A stretch of DNA of 53,080 nt from an uncultured Anaerobiospirillum sp. GTDB lineage: Bacteria; Pseudomonadota; Gammaproteobacteria; Enterobacterales; Succinivibrionaceae. The stretch lies in contig CALXXU010000009.1 of assembly GCA_944392765.1 (NCBI GenBank), positions 1 to 53,080 of the forward strand, read 5' to 3'. The notes under the pieces are model-generated. The model did no database searches. It was given only the letters and a program-made list of their open reading frames with translations, and was not told the origin of the DNA. Positions 44,888-53,009 of the stretch are shown piece by piece (the first letter of the stretch is position 1; every line of letters begins with the position of its first letter). Position numbers and translations under genes: made by a program.

Positions 44888-46126
44888 ATGAAAGCTCTGA
44901 ATCGTCTGACTGTTGCTGTTTGTGCCGCCGCTGCTGCTCTGGCTGCTGTGCCAGCTGCCTACGCTGCTGACTGCGAACTGTTAGTTTGGGAAGATATCCA
45001 AAAGTCCAAGGGCATCACTGATGCGATTGCCGCCTTCGAGCAAGAGACCAAGTGCAAGGTCTCGCTCCAAGAGATGCCTTACATCCAGCAGATCGAGAAG
45101 TTACGTCTTGATGGCCCGGCCGGTATCGGTCCTGATGTCCTGTTAATCCCATCTGACCAATTAGGTGCTTCGGTGGTCCAAGGCTTAATTGCTCCGCTGG
45201 CCTCGACCCCAGAGCAATTATCTGACTACACCGAGTCAGCTTTAGCCGCCTTTACCACTGACGGCCAAGTCTATGGTCTGCCTAAGGTGGTTGAGACCTT
45301 GGTCATGTACTACAACAAGGACCTGCTCCCAACCCCATTTGACACCTTAGATGAGTACAAAAAGTTCTCGCAAGAGCGTCACGCTGCCAATGCCTCTGAG
45401 TACGGCTTAATCGCTAAGTTCGACCAAATCTACTACGCTTATGGTGCCGTCGCCCCATACGGAGGCTACATCTTTGCCCGTGATGACAAGGGCAATTTCG
45501 ATGTCACCGATATTGGCCTGAGCAACGCCGGTGCCGTTGAAGCTGCTACCTACCTGCGCTCCTTCTACGAGGATGGTACCTTCCCAGCTGGTATCTTAGG
45601 TGAGAATGGCTTAAACGCGATCGACTCCCTCTTCACCGAGAAGAAGGCTGCTGCCGTTATCAACGGACCATGGGCTTACGAGCCATACACCAAGGCCGGG
45701 GTCAACTTCGGCGTCACCCCACTGCCTAAGTTACCAAACGGCAAGGACATGAGCTCCTTATTAGGTGTTAAGGGCTACGCTGTTTCCTCTTGGAGTAAAG
45801 ATCCAGAGATGGCTGAGAAGTTCATCCAGTTCATCAATAAGCCAGAGTGGGCTAAGAAGCGCTTTGAGATCACCAATGAGATCCCTGCTTCTAAGACCGT
45901 CATGAACGATCCAGTCATCAGCGACAACGAGTTTGCTAAGGCGGTTGCGATCCAGTCGACCCGTGCTGAGGCTATGCCATCGATCCCTGAGATGAGCCAA
46001 GTCTGGACCCCAATTGATTCGGCCCTGCAATTAGTCGTTTCGGGCAAGCAAGACCCAGCTGAAGCCTTAAAGGGCGCTACCGATCAGATCAACAATCAGA
46101 TCGAAGCCTTCCGCTCCGGCTTCTAA
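44888..46126 (+). CDS. sugar ABC transporter periplasmic binding protein (MalE-like)
   Basis: A 412-residue binding protein. A signal peptide (MKALNRLTVAVCAAAAALAA) is cleaved near AYA-ADCELL. The mature part has the MalE fold: LLVWEDIQKSKGITDAIAAF, then GIGPDVLLIPSDQLGASVVQ, YGLPKVVETLVMYYNKDLLP, AAAVINGPWAYEPYTKAGVN, and the hinge ITNEIPASKTVMND. It should deliver an oligosaccharide to the permeases. In the context of GH53, it corresponds in role to the galacto-oligosaccharide binding protein GanS/GanO of other bacteria. The start has GAGGGGAAG. Codon use is strongly biased (TTA for Leu, CCA for Pro), fitting high expression. Confidence 0.92.
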   Translation: MKALNRLTVAVCAAAAALAAVPAAYAADCELLVWEDIQKSKGITDAIAAFEQETKCKVSLQEMPYIQQIEKLRLDGPAGIGPDVLLIPSDQLGASVVQGLIAPLASTPEQLSDYTESALAAFTTDGQVYGLPKVVETLVMYYNKDLLPTPFDTLDEYKKFSQERHAANASEYGLIAKFDQIYYAYGAVAPYGGYIFARDDKGNFDVTDIGLSNAGAVEAATYLRSFYEDGTFPAGILGENGLNAIDSLFTEKKAAAVINGPWAYEPYTKAGVNFGVTPLPKLPNGKDMSSLLGVKGYAVSSWSKDPEMAEKFIQFINKPEWAKKRFEITNEIPASKTVMNDPVISDNEFAKAVAIQSTRAEAMPSIPEMSQVWTPIDSALQLVVSGKQDPAEALKGATDQINNQIEAFRSGF

Positions 46127-46163
46127 GCCCAGCCCCTTTAGGGTTTAAATCTCTTTCTTTTAC

Positions 46164-46262
46164 GAGCACACCGCGCACGACGCGGTGCGCTCTTAACCCA
46201 TTTATCGCGAGTTCACAGGCTCGAAGTCACGCTCAAGTCACAAGCTGTGACGGGAGCCTGTG
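46164..46262 (+). promoter_or_regulatory. two stem-loops between binding protein and permease
   Basis: The 185-bp gap contains GAGC-A-CACCGCG/CGCGGTG-C-GCTC (46164-46192) and a nested structure with outer arms CACAGGCTC/GAGCCTGTG (46214-46222 and 46254-46262) and inner GTCACA-AGC-TGTGAC (46237-46251). Neither has a T-run, so they probably stabilise the abundant binding-protein mRNA rather than stop transcription, as palindromes between malE and malF do in E. coli. Confidence 0.55.
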
Positions 46263-46311
46263 GGCTTGCTTTATGGCACGTATCTGATAGGCGTTTTCAG
46301 AAGAGGTTTCC

Positions 46312-47598
46312 ATGAGCGAAACTACTAAGCCCCAAACCCACCACGGTTTGACCGCCTTAGTCTTAGGCATCTTCCCTGGTGGTGGCCAGTACTATAACGG
46401 CCAATGGCAAAAAGGCCTGATTTTCACCATCATCTTACTGAGCTTCTTCTTCTGCGGCAAAGACATGATCTCCCACGGTCTGTGGGGTCTTGTCACCTTA
46501 GGTGAGACCGTGCGTAAAGACAACTCGGTCTTCTTGCTCGCTGAAGGTATCATCACGGTCCTCATCTTAGCTTTTGCGTTTACCCTGTGGTATGTCGCCA
46601 TCCGCGATGGCTATAAGAATGGCTGCCGCCGCGATCAAGGTCTGCCGGTTAACTCGATTGTTAAGCAGTACCACAACCTGTTAGATGCGGGCTTCCCATA
46701 CCTCATGATCACCCCAGGCTTTATCATCCTGGTCTTCGTGGTGATCTTCCCGATTATCTTCGGCTTTTCCATTGCCTTCACCAACTACAACCTCTACAAC
46801 GCCCCACCAGCCAAATTAGTTGATTGGGTTGGTCTTAAGACCTTCACCAACATCTTCAGCCTCAAGCTGTGGCGTGACACCTTTATGGAGGTCTTGCAAT
46901 GGACCGTCGTTTGGACCGTAGTTGCCACGACCTTGCAGTGCACCGTGGGCGTGCTTTTGGCCATCTTGGTTAACCAAAAGGATCTCTACGGCAAGGCCAT
47001 TGTCCGCACCATCTTCATTCTGCCATGGGCTGTTCCTGGATTCGTAACCATCCTCGTGTTCTCGGGCATGTTCAACGATTCCTTTGGTGTCATCAACAAC
47101 ACGATTCTGCCATTCTTTGGCATCGAGCCTAAGGCTTGGCTCACCGATCCATTCTGGACCAAGACCGCCCTCATCATGATTCAGATCTGGTGCGGCTTCC
47201 CATTCGTGTTTGCTATGACCACGGGCGTGCTGCAAGCTATTCCAGACGACCTCTACGAGGCTGCCACCATGGATGGTGCAAGCTCCTTTACCAAGCTTAA
47301 GACCATTACCTTACCACTGGTCTTAACCTCGATTGCCCCAATCATCATCACCCAGTACACCTTCAACTTCAACAACTTCAACATCATTTACCTGTTCAAC
47401 AATGGTGGCCCTGCCGTTCCTGGCTCGAATGCCGGTGGTACTGACATCTTGGTATCGTGGATTTATAAGTTGACCATGTCCGCTTCGCAATACTCGATCG
47501 CCGCTGCCATTACCATTCTGCTTTCGATCTTCGTAGTGGGCGTTGCTCTGTGGCAATTCCGCTCCTCCAAGTCCTTTAAGAACGACGAAATGGCCTAA
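46312..47598 (+). CDS. sugar ABC transporter permease (MalF-like)
   Basis: A 428-residue inner-membrane permease. The N-terminal part starts with a small domain LGIFPGGGQYYNGQWQKGLI, which resembles the TM2-like start of Gram-positive MalF proteins, and the transport core begins near residue 135 with FPYLMITPGFIILVFVVIFP. The EAA loop (YEAATMDGASSFTKLKTITL) near residue 315 couples to the ATPase. About eight membrane helices are visible. The start has AGAGG. It is followed by the partner permease, 108 bp downstream. It corresponds in role to GanP. Confidence 0.92.
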   Translation: MSETTKPQTHHGLTALVLGIFPGGGQYYNGQWQKGLIFTIILLSFFFCGKDMISHGLWGLVTLGETVRKDNSVFLLAEGIITVLILAFAFTLWYVAIRDGYKNGCRRDQGLPVNSIVKQYHNLLDAGFPYLMITPGFIILVFVVIFPIIFGFSIAFTNYNLYNAPPAKLVDWVGLKTFTNIFSLKLWRDTFMEVLQWTVVWTVVATTLQCTVGVLLAILVNQKDLYGKAIVRTIFILPWAVPGFVTILVFSGMFNDSFGVINNTILPFFGIEPKAWLTDPFWTKTALIMIQIWCGFPFVFAMTTGVLQAIPDDLYEAATMDGASSFTKLKTITLPLVLTSIAPIIITQYTFNFNNFNIIYLFNNGGPAVPGSNAGGTDILVSWIYKLTMSASQYSIAAAITILLSIFVVGVALWQFRSSKSFKNDEMA

Positions 47599-47706
47599 GG
47601 TCTTTAAGGCCTCACCCCGTCCGCTGCGCCCAGCGCAGAGCGCATAGTGTAAAACACAACGTAAAGCGCACAGTGCAGCGGTCGCAAGCTTTAGCAGGTA
47701 CTGAAT

Positions 47707-48564
47707 ATGAGTCAAACTCACAAAAAGAGCATCAAGCAGCAGCGCGCCATCCGCCTGACCTTGAGCTATCTGGTGATCGGTATCGTCACCATTTTAATCA
47801 TCTACCCTCTGATTTGGACCGTGGGCGCTTCGCTCAACCCAGGTAACTCCCTGATGAGCTCGTCCATGATCCCAGAGAATGTGTCCTTTGAGCACTACGC
47901 AGATCTGTTCAACGGCACCACCGACTATGTAGCTTGGTACTGGAACTCGATCAAGATCTCAGTTGCCACCATGGTCTTAACCTTGATCTTCGTTTCCTTT
48001 ACCGCCTACTCGTTCTCGCGTTTCCGCTTCGTCGGCCGTAAGAACGGCTTAATGCTGTTCCTGCTCTTGCAGATGATTCCACAGTTCTCGGCCTTAATCG
48101 CGATCTTCGTCTTAGCCCAGATGTTAGGCATGGTGAACAGCCACTTAGCTCTGATCTTAATCTACGTTGGTGGCATGATCCCGATGAACACCTACCTGAT
48201 GAAGGGCTACCTCGACAACATCCCACGCGACTTAGACGAGTCGGCTCGTATGGATGGTGCCGGTCACTTCCGCATCTTCATTGAGATCATCATGCCGCTC
48301 AGTAAGCCAATCATTGCGGTTATCGCTCTCTTTGCCTTCACCGGCCCATTAGGCGACTTCATTCTCTCGTCGACTATCTTAAGAACTCCAGACCAATACA
48401 CTCTGCCAATTGGCCTGTACAACTTAGTCGCACAGAAGATGGGTGCCAGCTACACCACCTACGCTGCCGGTGCCGTACTCATTGCCGTTCCAGTTGCGCT
48501 CTTATTCTTCTCCTTACAGCGCTTCTTCGTTTCCGGCTTAACCGCTGGCGGCACCAAGGGTTAA
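47707..48564 (+). CDS. sugar ABC transporter permease (MalG-like)
   Basis: A 285-residue inner-membrane permease, the second half of the translocation pore. Six helices are visible (LSYLVIGIVTILIIYPLIWT, SVATMVLTLIFVSFTAYSFS, GLMLFLLLQMIPQFSALIAI, and so on), with the EAA loop DLDESARMDGAGHFRIFIEI near residue 180. The length matches MalG-type proteins. Its ribosome-binding site (AGGT) is modest. After it comes the strong hairpin at 48735-48773 and then the GH53 gene. It corresponds in role to GanQ. Confidence 0.92.
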   Translation: MSQTHKKSIKQQRAIRLTLSYLVIGIVTILIIYPLIWTVGASLNPGNSLMSSSMIPENVSFEHYADLFNGTTDYVAWYWNSIKISVATMVLTLIFVSFTAYSFSRFRFVGRKNGLMLFLLLQMIPQFSALIAIFVLAQMLGMVNSHLALILIYVGGMIPMNTYLMKGYLDNIPRDLDESARMDGAGHFRIFIEIIMPLSKPIIAVIALFAFTGPLGDFILSSTILRTPDQYTLPIGLYNLVAQKMGASYTTYAAGAVLIAVPVALLFFSLQRFFVSGLTAGGTKG

Positions 48565-48734
48565 TCACAAGGCAAGGGCGCGCAATCAGGCATGGTTTAG
48601 TCCAAAGACCAAGATTACTCTTTAGACCAAGCTTAGGTCCTGGACTAAGGTTAGGACCTCTAACCTCAAGATTGCTACTCAGGCCAGCTTTGCCGGGCCT
48701 GCCCCCGATTTCTTGACACTACACGTAACCAAAA

Positions 48735-48773
48735 CTGCTAAAAAGGGTGCCCTTTGGGCACCCTTTTTAGCAG
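48735..48773 (+). terminator. perfect 18-bp hairpin immediately before the GH53 ribosome-binding site
   Basis: Arms 48735-48752 and 48756-48773 pair perfectly around a TTT loop, with the T5 run inside the 3' arm. The stem ends one base before the GGAG ribosome-binding site (48775-48778) and 12 bases before the GH53 ATG. Any transcript that translates GH53 must pass through it, so it is a candidate attenuator or conditional terminator, or a processing site that separates the two mRNAs. Confidence 0.85.
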
Positions 48774-48785
48774 CGGAGAATAATT

Positions 48786-49997
48786 ATGAAAGGATGCAAA
48801 AAGCTGTTTATAGCAGTGCTGATGGCCAGCGCTGGTCTGGTCGCCGGTTGCTCGAGCACCGAGGAAGCTGTTAACGCTACCCCTGATGCCTTTGCTAAAG
48901 CTCAAGTCAAGCAAGGCTTTATCAAGGGTGCTGATGTCTCCACCTTAAAGGAGATGGAAGATGCCGGTTACGTGTTCAAGGGCTTAGACGGTCAGCCCGG
49001 TGATGCTATGGCCCTGCTCCATGAGCAAGGCTTTAACTACATCCGTCTGCGCATCTGGGTTGATCCATATGATGCCAATGGCAACACCTATGGTGGTGGT
49101 ACCAACGATCTGCCTACTACCTTGTACTTAGCACAAAAGGCCAAGGACAATGGTATGAAGTTCCTCTTGGACTTCCACTACTCCGACTTCTGGACCGATC
49201 CAGGCAAGCAGTTCAAGCCTAAGGCTTGGGCCGACCTGAGCTTTGAGGACTTAAAGAAGGCCGTTTACGAGTACTCGCGTGACACCATCAAGGCCTTTGG
49301 CGAAAAGGGCCTGATGCCTGATATGGTGCAGATCGGCAACGAATTAAACGGCGGCATGCTCTGGCCTGATGGCAAGAGCTGGGGCCAAGACGGCAAGGAA
49401 TTTGACCGCTTAGCCGAGCTGTTAAAGGCCGGTATCCAAGGCGTCCGTGATGGCGGCGGCACCGATTGCAAGATCATGCTGCACTTAGCCGAGGGCCCAA
49501 AGAAGGATACCTTCAAGTGGTGGTTTGATGAGATCACCAAGCGCGATGTACCTTTTGACATCATTGGTATGTCGATGTACACCTGGTGGCACGGCACGAT
49601 TCCACAGCTCAAGGAGAGCATGCAGTTCTGCGCTGACACCTACAATAAGGACATCATCGTCGTCGAGACGGCTTACGCTTACACCTTAGAGAACTTAGAT
49701 GGCGTTGAGAACACTTTCACCGCCAACGAAGAGAAGGTCTCGGGCTATCCTGCTACTCCAGAGGGCCAAGCTGCCTACTTACGCGACACCATGGAAGCTA
49801 CCTCGCAAGTCGATCGTGGTATCGGCGTCTTCTATTGGGAGCCTGCTTGGAAGAGCGCCCCTGGCATCACTTGGTCGACCAAGGCCGGTATGGACTACAC
49901 CGATGACCACTGGAAGGAAGGCAATTCCCGTGAAAACCAAGCCTTGTTTGATGATAATGGCCAGCTCTTACCTTCGGTTAAGGTCTTCAACGATTAA
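48786..49997 (+). CDS. ganB: arabinogalactan endo-beta-1,4-galactanase, glycoside hydrolase family 53 lipoprotein
   Basis: A 403-residue GH53 enzyme that cleaves beta-1,4-galactan (type I arabinogalactan, pectin side chains). A lipoprotein signal peptide ends with lipobox LVAGC, so the enzyme is anchored to a membrane, on the cell surface or in the periplasm. The barrel shows FIKGADVSTLKEMEDAGYVF, YIRLRIWVDPYD, KFLLDFHYSDFWTDPGKQF, the acid/base Glu in MVQIGNELNGGMLWP near residue 187, and the nucleophile Glu in IIVVETAYAYT near residue 293. No carbohydrate-binding module is attached. It follows the MalG-type permease after a strong hairpin. The symbol follows the B. subtilis galactan operon. 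Confidence 0.95.
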   Translation: MKGCKKLFIAVLMASAGLVAGCSSTEEAVNATPDAFAKAQVKQGFIKGADVSTLKEMEDAGYVFKGLDGQPGDAMALLHEQGFNYIRLRIWVDPYDANGNTYGGGTNDLPTTLYLAQKAKDNGMKFLLDFHYSDFWTDPGKQFKPKAWADLSFEDLKKAVYEYSRDTIKAFGEKGLMPDMVQIGNELNGGMLWPDGKSWGQDGKEFDRLAELLKAGIQGVRDGGGTDCKIMLHLAEGPKKDTFKWWFDEITKRDVPFDIIGMSMYTWWHGTIPQLKESMQFCADTYNKDIIVVETAYAYTLENLDGVENTFTANEEKVSGYPATPEGQAAYLRDTMEATSQVDRGIGVFYWEPAWKSAPGITWSTKAGMDYTDDHWKEGNSRENQALFDDNGQLLPSVKVFND

Positions 49998-50044
49998 CCA
50001 ACAGCAAGCCTAACGGCTTGTCACATCCGTACTACTCTCTAACT

Positions 50045-50077
50045 AAGGCCGCGCACCGCAAGGTGTTCGGCCTTTTT
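50045..50077 (+). terminator. terminator of the GH53 gene
   Basis: AAGGCCG..CACC-GCA-GGTG..CGGCC followed by TTTTTT, about 50 bp after the GH53 stop codon. It closes the ABC transporter-GH53 unit. Confidence 0.9.
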
Positions 50078-50139
50078 TCTCAGCGCCCGCCCCTAAACAG
50101 AGCCCGACATGCCCTGACGGTGTATTCACGAGGCCTCAA

Positions 50140-52149
50140 CTAACCGCGCAGCAAATCATCAGCCGTTGGGCCCACATTGTCAGCTGCAACCACCCGGGGT
50201 GGGTTATTAAGGTTGATCGGCTCAGCTGCACCACTGCCCAGATCTTGGTTGGTCGTGAAGTGGCGCCAGTAGCAAACTTGACGATCTGACTCAGAGATGA
50301 TCAATACCACCCCATAGCACTTTTCAACGATTCTGGAGAAAGAGCCTGAGCCATAGCGTCTGCCAATCATTTGCTCTAAGGCCTTTGCGGAAAGGCTAAT
50401 TTGGCGGGCAAGACTTACCGGATTGTTCTCTATAAGAGTGTTTGTGCTCTTAGTATCTGGTGTGTTGGTCGCGCCCTGAGCTGAGTTTTGTGCGGGCTCA
50501 GTTGGGGCTGGCTCGGCGTTAGCTGCTGCGTTAGCTACTACGTCAGAAGCTTCGTTAGCGGCAGCTTGTTCCTGTTTTTTGGTGCGGGGCTTATTGTGAA
50601 GCAACTTGAGCTCAAAAACAAACAAATCATTGCCTAACAAAGCTTCGATATCGCTGCGACCGACATTATTAGGCACCTCTTGTCGGATCAAGCGAGGATT
50701 CGCCTCAATTTGCAGGAAAAAGGCAATAAGCAAGCGATAGAGCGCTTCGCGATCCTTGCCTTGCCACAGCTCATAGTGAATCACGCTGAGCATGGTGTTG
50801 ATGGCATTAACCGCAGTCGGCATGTCATGGGATCTCAGGGCTGAGACCAACATAGCTGCATAGTCTTTGACCGATTCGTCGACTAGAGCGCCCTTGCTGC
50901 CGGTTAAATAAGATAGAATGACTTCGGCATATAATTCCTCCACTTCGATATTGGTGAAGTTGCACCGGTAATTGCGGAAATTCGGCTTATCCTGGTTTGG
51001 CGGCAACTTCTCTTTGATGGTCAAATAGCCCGTATTGATCATCAAGCGTAAAAAAGGCATGTCATCGAAGGTGTTAGTCGCCTTAATGAATGACTCTGAA
51101 AGCTTGATTCCAGTCGACTTAACTTTTTCGAGGAAGGTGAGATTAGGCTGATGCAATTTGAGATAAGTGCGGATCGCGCTGGGAGCATTAGCATTATCCA
51201 TCCAAAAGCTATCAAAGCTCGGGATGCAATCGGGATATAGTTCCACTTGGCTAAAGAAGCAGTTGATCGACCAAGGGCTGTAAACCTTGACTAATCCATC
51301 TCGGTCAAAGCAAAAGCCATCATAGTAGAGCTTGATTTGCTCTAGCATCTCCTCTTGACTAATGTGTTTGAGCCAAGCGCAGCGGACAATATAGGGCGCA
51401 AAATATCGCTCCAGCTCTTCTTGGGTGTACCCTACTAAAGCGGCAAAGTAGGGTTCCATGCTGATGTCAGTGATAAACTCCCCGGTAAAGAAGGAGGTGT
51501 TTTGGTAGCGGCCAATCCCGGTAACCAAAACGAACCAAAATGCATTTGACTCTCGGATCCACGTATAGAAATGGCGCAATAAGACTGTGATTTTTTCGAA
51601 ATTATCACGCTGGTTAAGATTGGACGAAAGAGGATCATCCCACTCATCGATCAACAAAACGACTTGCTGTCCTTTGAGCACTTGGCGCACCAAGCGTCCG
51701 GATAGCACCTTGAAATTGTTGCACTCTGGGATAAAGTCATAGACCTCGTGAAAGCCTGCTTCGTAGAAGGCATCACGTAAAGCAGTGCACAAGTCCGCCT
51801 CAAAGGTATCGGGATTGTTCTTGTCCAAGAAGGACAGAGTGAGCACAGGATAGGTCTTTTCGCACCAAAGGTCGTGAATATCTAAGCCTTCGAAGTTCTT
51901 GGTGCCATGCTCAAACAATTCCTTAAGCATGGAAATGAGCAGGCTTTTGCCAAAACGGCGGGGCCGGGATAAAAAGACAAACTTTTGGTCCACCAGCTTT
52001 TGGAGCAAAGCCGTCTTGTCCACAAACAAAGCATGGTTGGCCGCAAAGTCGGTAAATTTTGAGAGCGACTTGACGATATGAGGTAACTGCTCAGGCTTTG
52101 GTACCACAAGCTGCAGCTCAGATCCTAGCTGTGAATTTGTTTCAGACAT
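50140..52149 (-). CDS. AAA-ATPase-like/PD-(D/E)XK nuclease-superfamily protein
   Basis: A 669-residue protein of the AAA-ATPase-like (DUF1703) group. The N-terminal domain has FVDKTALLQKLVD, the Walker A variant RPRRFGKSLLISML near residue 60 and Walker B QVVLLIDEWDDPL near residue 165. The C-terminal nuclease-like domain has GRSDIEALLG and LFVFELKLL near residues 495-510, in line with a PD-(D/E)XK core. A roughly 60-residue Ala/Asn/Thr-rich segment (ANEASDVVANAAANAEPAPT and following) is inserted in that domain. I chose the ATG at 52149, with AAGGAG six bases upstream. These proteins are abundant in gut bacteria, often in many copies; the function is unknown. An IS remnant lies just upstream. 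Confidence 0.85.
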   Translation of the reverse strand: MSETNSQLGSELQLVVPKPEQLPHIVKSLSKFTDFAANHALFVDKTALLQKLVDQKFVFLSRPRRFGKSLLISMLKELFEHGTKNFEGLDIHDLWCEKTYPVLTLSFLDKNNPDTFEADLCTALRDAFYEAGFHEVYDFIPECNNFKVLSGRLVRQVLKGQQVVLLIDEWDDPLSSNLNQRDNFEKITVLLRHFYTWIRESNAFWFVLVTGIGRYQNTSFFTGEFITDISMEPYFAALVGYTQEELERYFAPYIVRCAWLKHISQEEMLEQIKLYYDGFCFDRDGLVKVYSPWSINCFFSQVELYPDCIPSFDSFWMDNANAPSAIRTYLKLHQPNLTFLEKVKSTGIKLSESFIKATNTFDDMPFLRLMINTGYLTIKEKLPPNQDKPNFRNYRCNFTNIEVEELYAEVILSYLTGSKGALVDESVKDYAAMLVSALRSHDMPTAVNAINTMLSVIHYELWQGKDREALYRLLIAFFLQIEANPRLIRQEVPNNVGRSDIEALLGNDLFVFELKLLHNKPRTKKQEQAAANEASDVVANAAANAEPAPTEPAQNSAQGATNTPDTKSTNTLIENNPVSLARQISLSAKALEQMIGRRYGSGSFSRIVEKCYGVVLIISESDRQVCYWRHFTTNQDLGSGAAEPINLNNPPRVVAADNVGPTADDLLRG

Positions 52150-52171
52150 GGACAACTCCTTAAGCAAATAA

Positions 52172-52366
52172 GGCTGCTCTCAGTATAGCACTGAGGTGTT
52201 AGGTCGCTATCGTGGAACTAAACCGCATTTGCGCTCGAAGCGTCCTAAAAGTACCTATACACGTGAATTTCGCCAGAATCGGTACGATGTACCGAACATA
52301 CCGACCTGTGCGGTCGGCGACCATTGCGAGACCAAAACCTTGAAGTTTGCCGGTTTGCTGATGGCT
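52172..52366 (+). pseudogene. possible transposase N-terminal fragment
   Basis: An open plus-strand frame without a start codon that reads like protein (for example GRYRGTKPHLRSKRPKSTY, then FRQNRYDVPNIPTCAVGDH). It ends at TGA shortly before the IS4 fragment, in a different frame. It could be a decayed part of the same or another element; low confidence. It overlaps the promoter zone of the AAA-ATPase gene. Confidence 0.3.
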
Positions 52367-52403
52367 ATCGGTTGACCGGGACTCAAATCATAGCCATCGA
52401 TAG

Positions 52404-53009
52404 CAACCAAATATCAAGGTGCGTACTGGTATGGTCGCTGACCGCACAGCTCGGAATTATGTGATTCCTGAGCCTAACACCATAACAGTGGGCGATGCAG
52501 CTTTTGGCACGTACGCCAACTTTGCCAAATTTAATGACAATAATGCGATCCAAGTTGCCATGGGTAGGTGCAACATAGCTGCTGAAGTCTGTGAGGCCTA
52601 TGTGGACGGCAAGCAGCTGCCAAAAATTGAGGTCGAGGGCAAAAGACCCAAAGATTTCCTGCGCTACGATGTCAGACAAAACGTCGAGCTCTTGATTAAA
52701 GGCGAATCAAAGGCCGATTTTAGGGTAAAGGTTGGCAGTGATGGTGTTGCGATCAAGGAGCCTTGCATTGTCCAGCTGCGTGCTTTTCGCATCTTTGATC
52801 CCAGCAAAGGGCCAACTTGGGTTCTGACCAACTTGCCTCCCAAGGTTCCAGCTCGCGCCGTGTTAGCACTTATGCGCCTACGTTGGTCGATTGAGCGAGC
52901 CTTTTTGAATTTGAAATCACATAACAATCTTCGTGGCGCACGCACCAAGAGCCGTTTTCTAGCTCAAAGCATGGTGTGGGCAAGCCTAATTACGGCCCTA
53001 ATTCCTTAA
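52404..53009 (+). pseudogene. IS4-family transposase, C-terminal fragment
   Basis: The frame encodes the C-terminal part of a DDE transposase: the second Asp in TITVGDAAFGTYANFAKF and the IS4 signature around the catalytic Glu, MRLRWSIERAFLNLKSHNNL. The first catalytic Asp region is missing from this frame; a piece resembling it (AIDSNQIS) lies just upstream in another frame, which suggests deletions and a frameshift. The start at 52419 (GTG) has no ribosome-binding site. No terminal inverted repeats or target-site duplication could be defined in the remaining 70 bases. Probably an inactive remnant. Confidence 0.8.
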
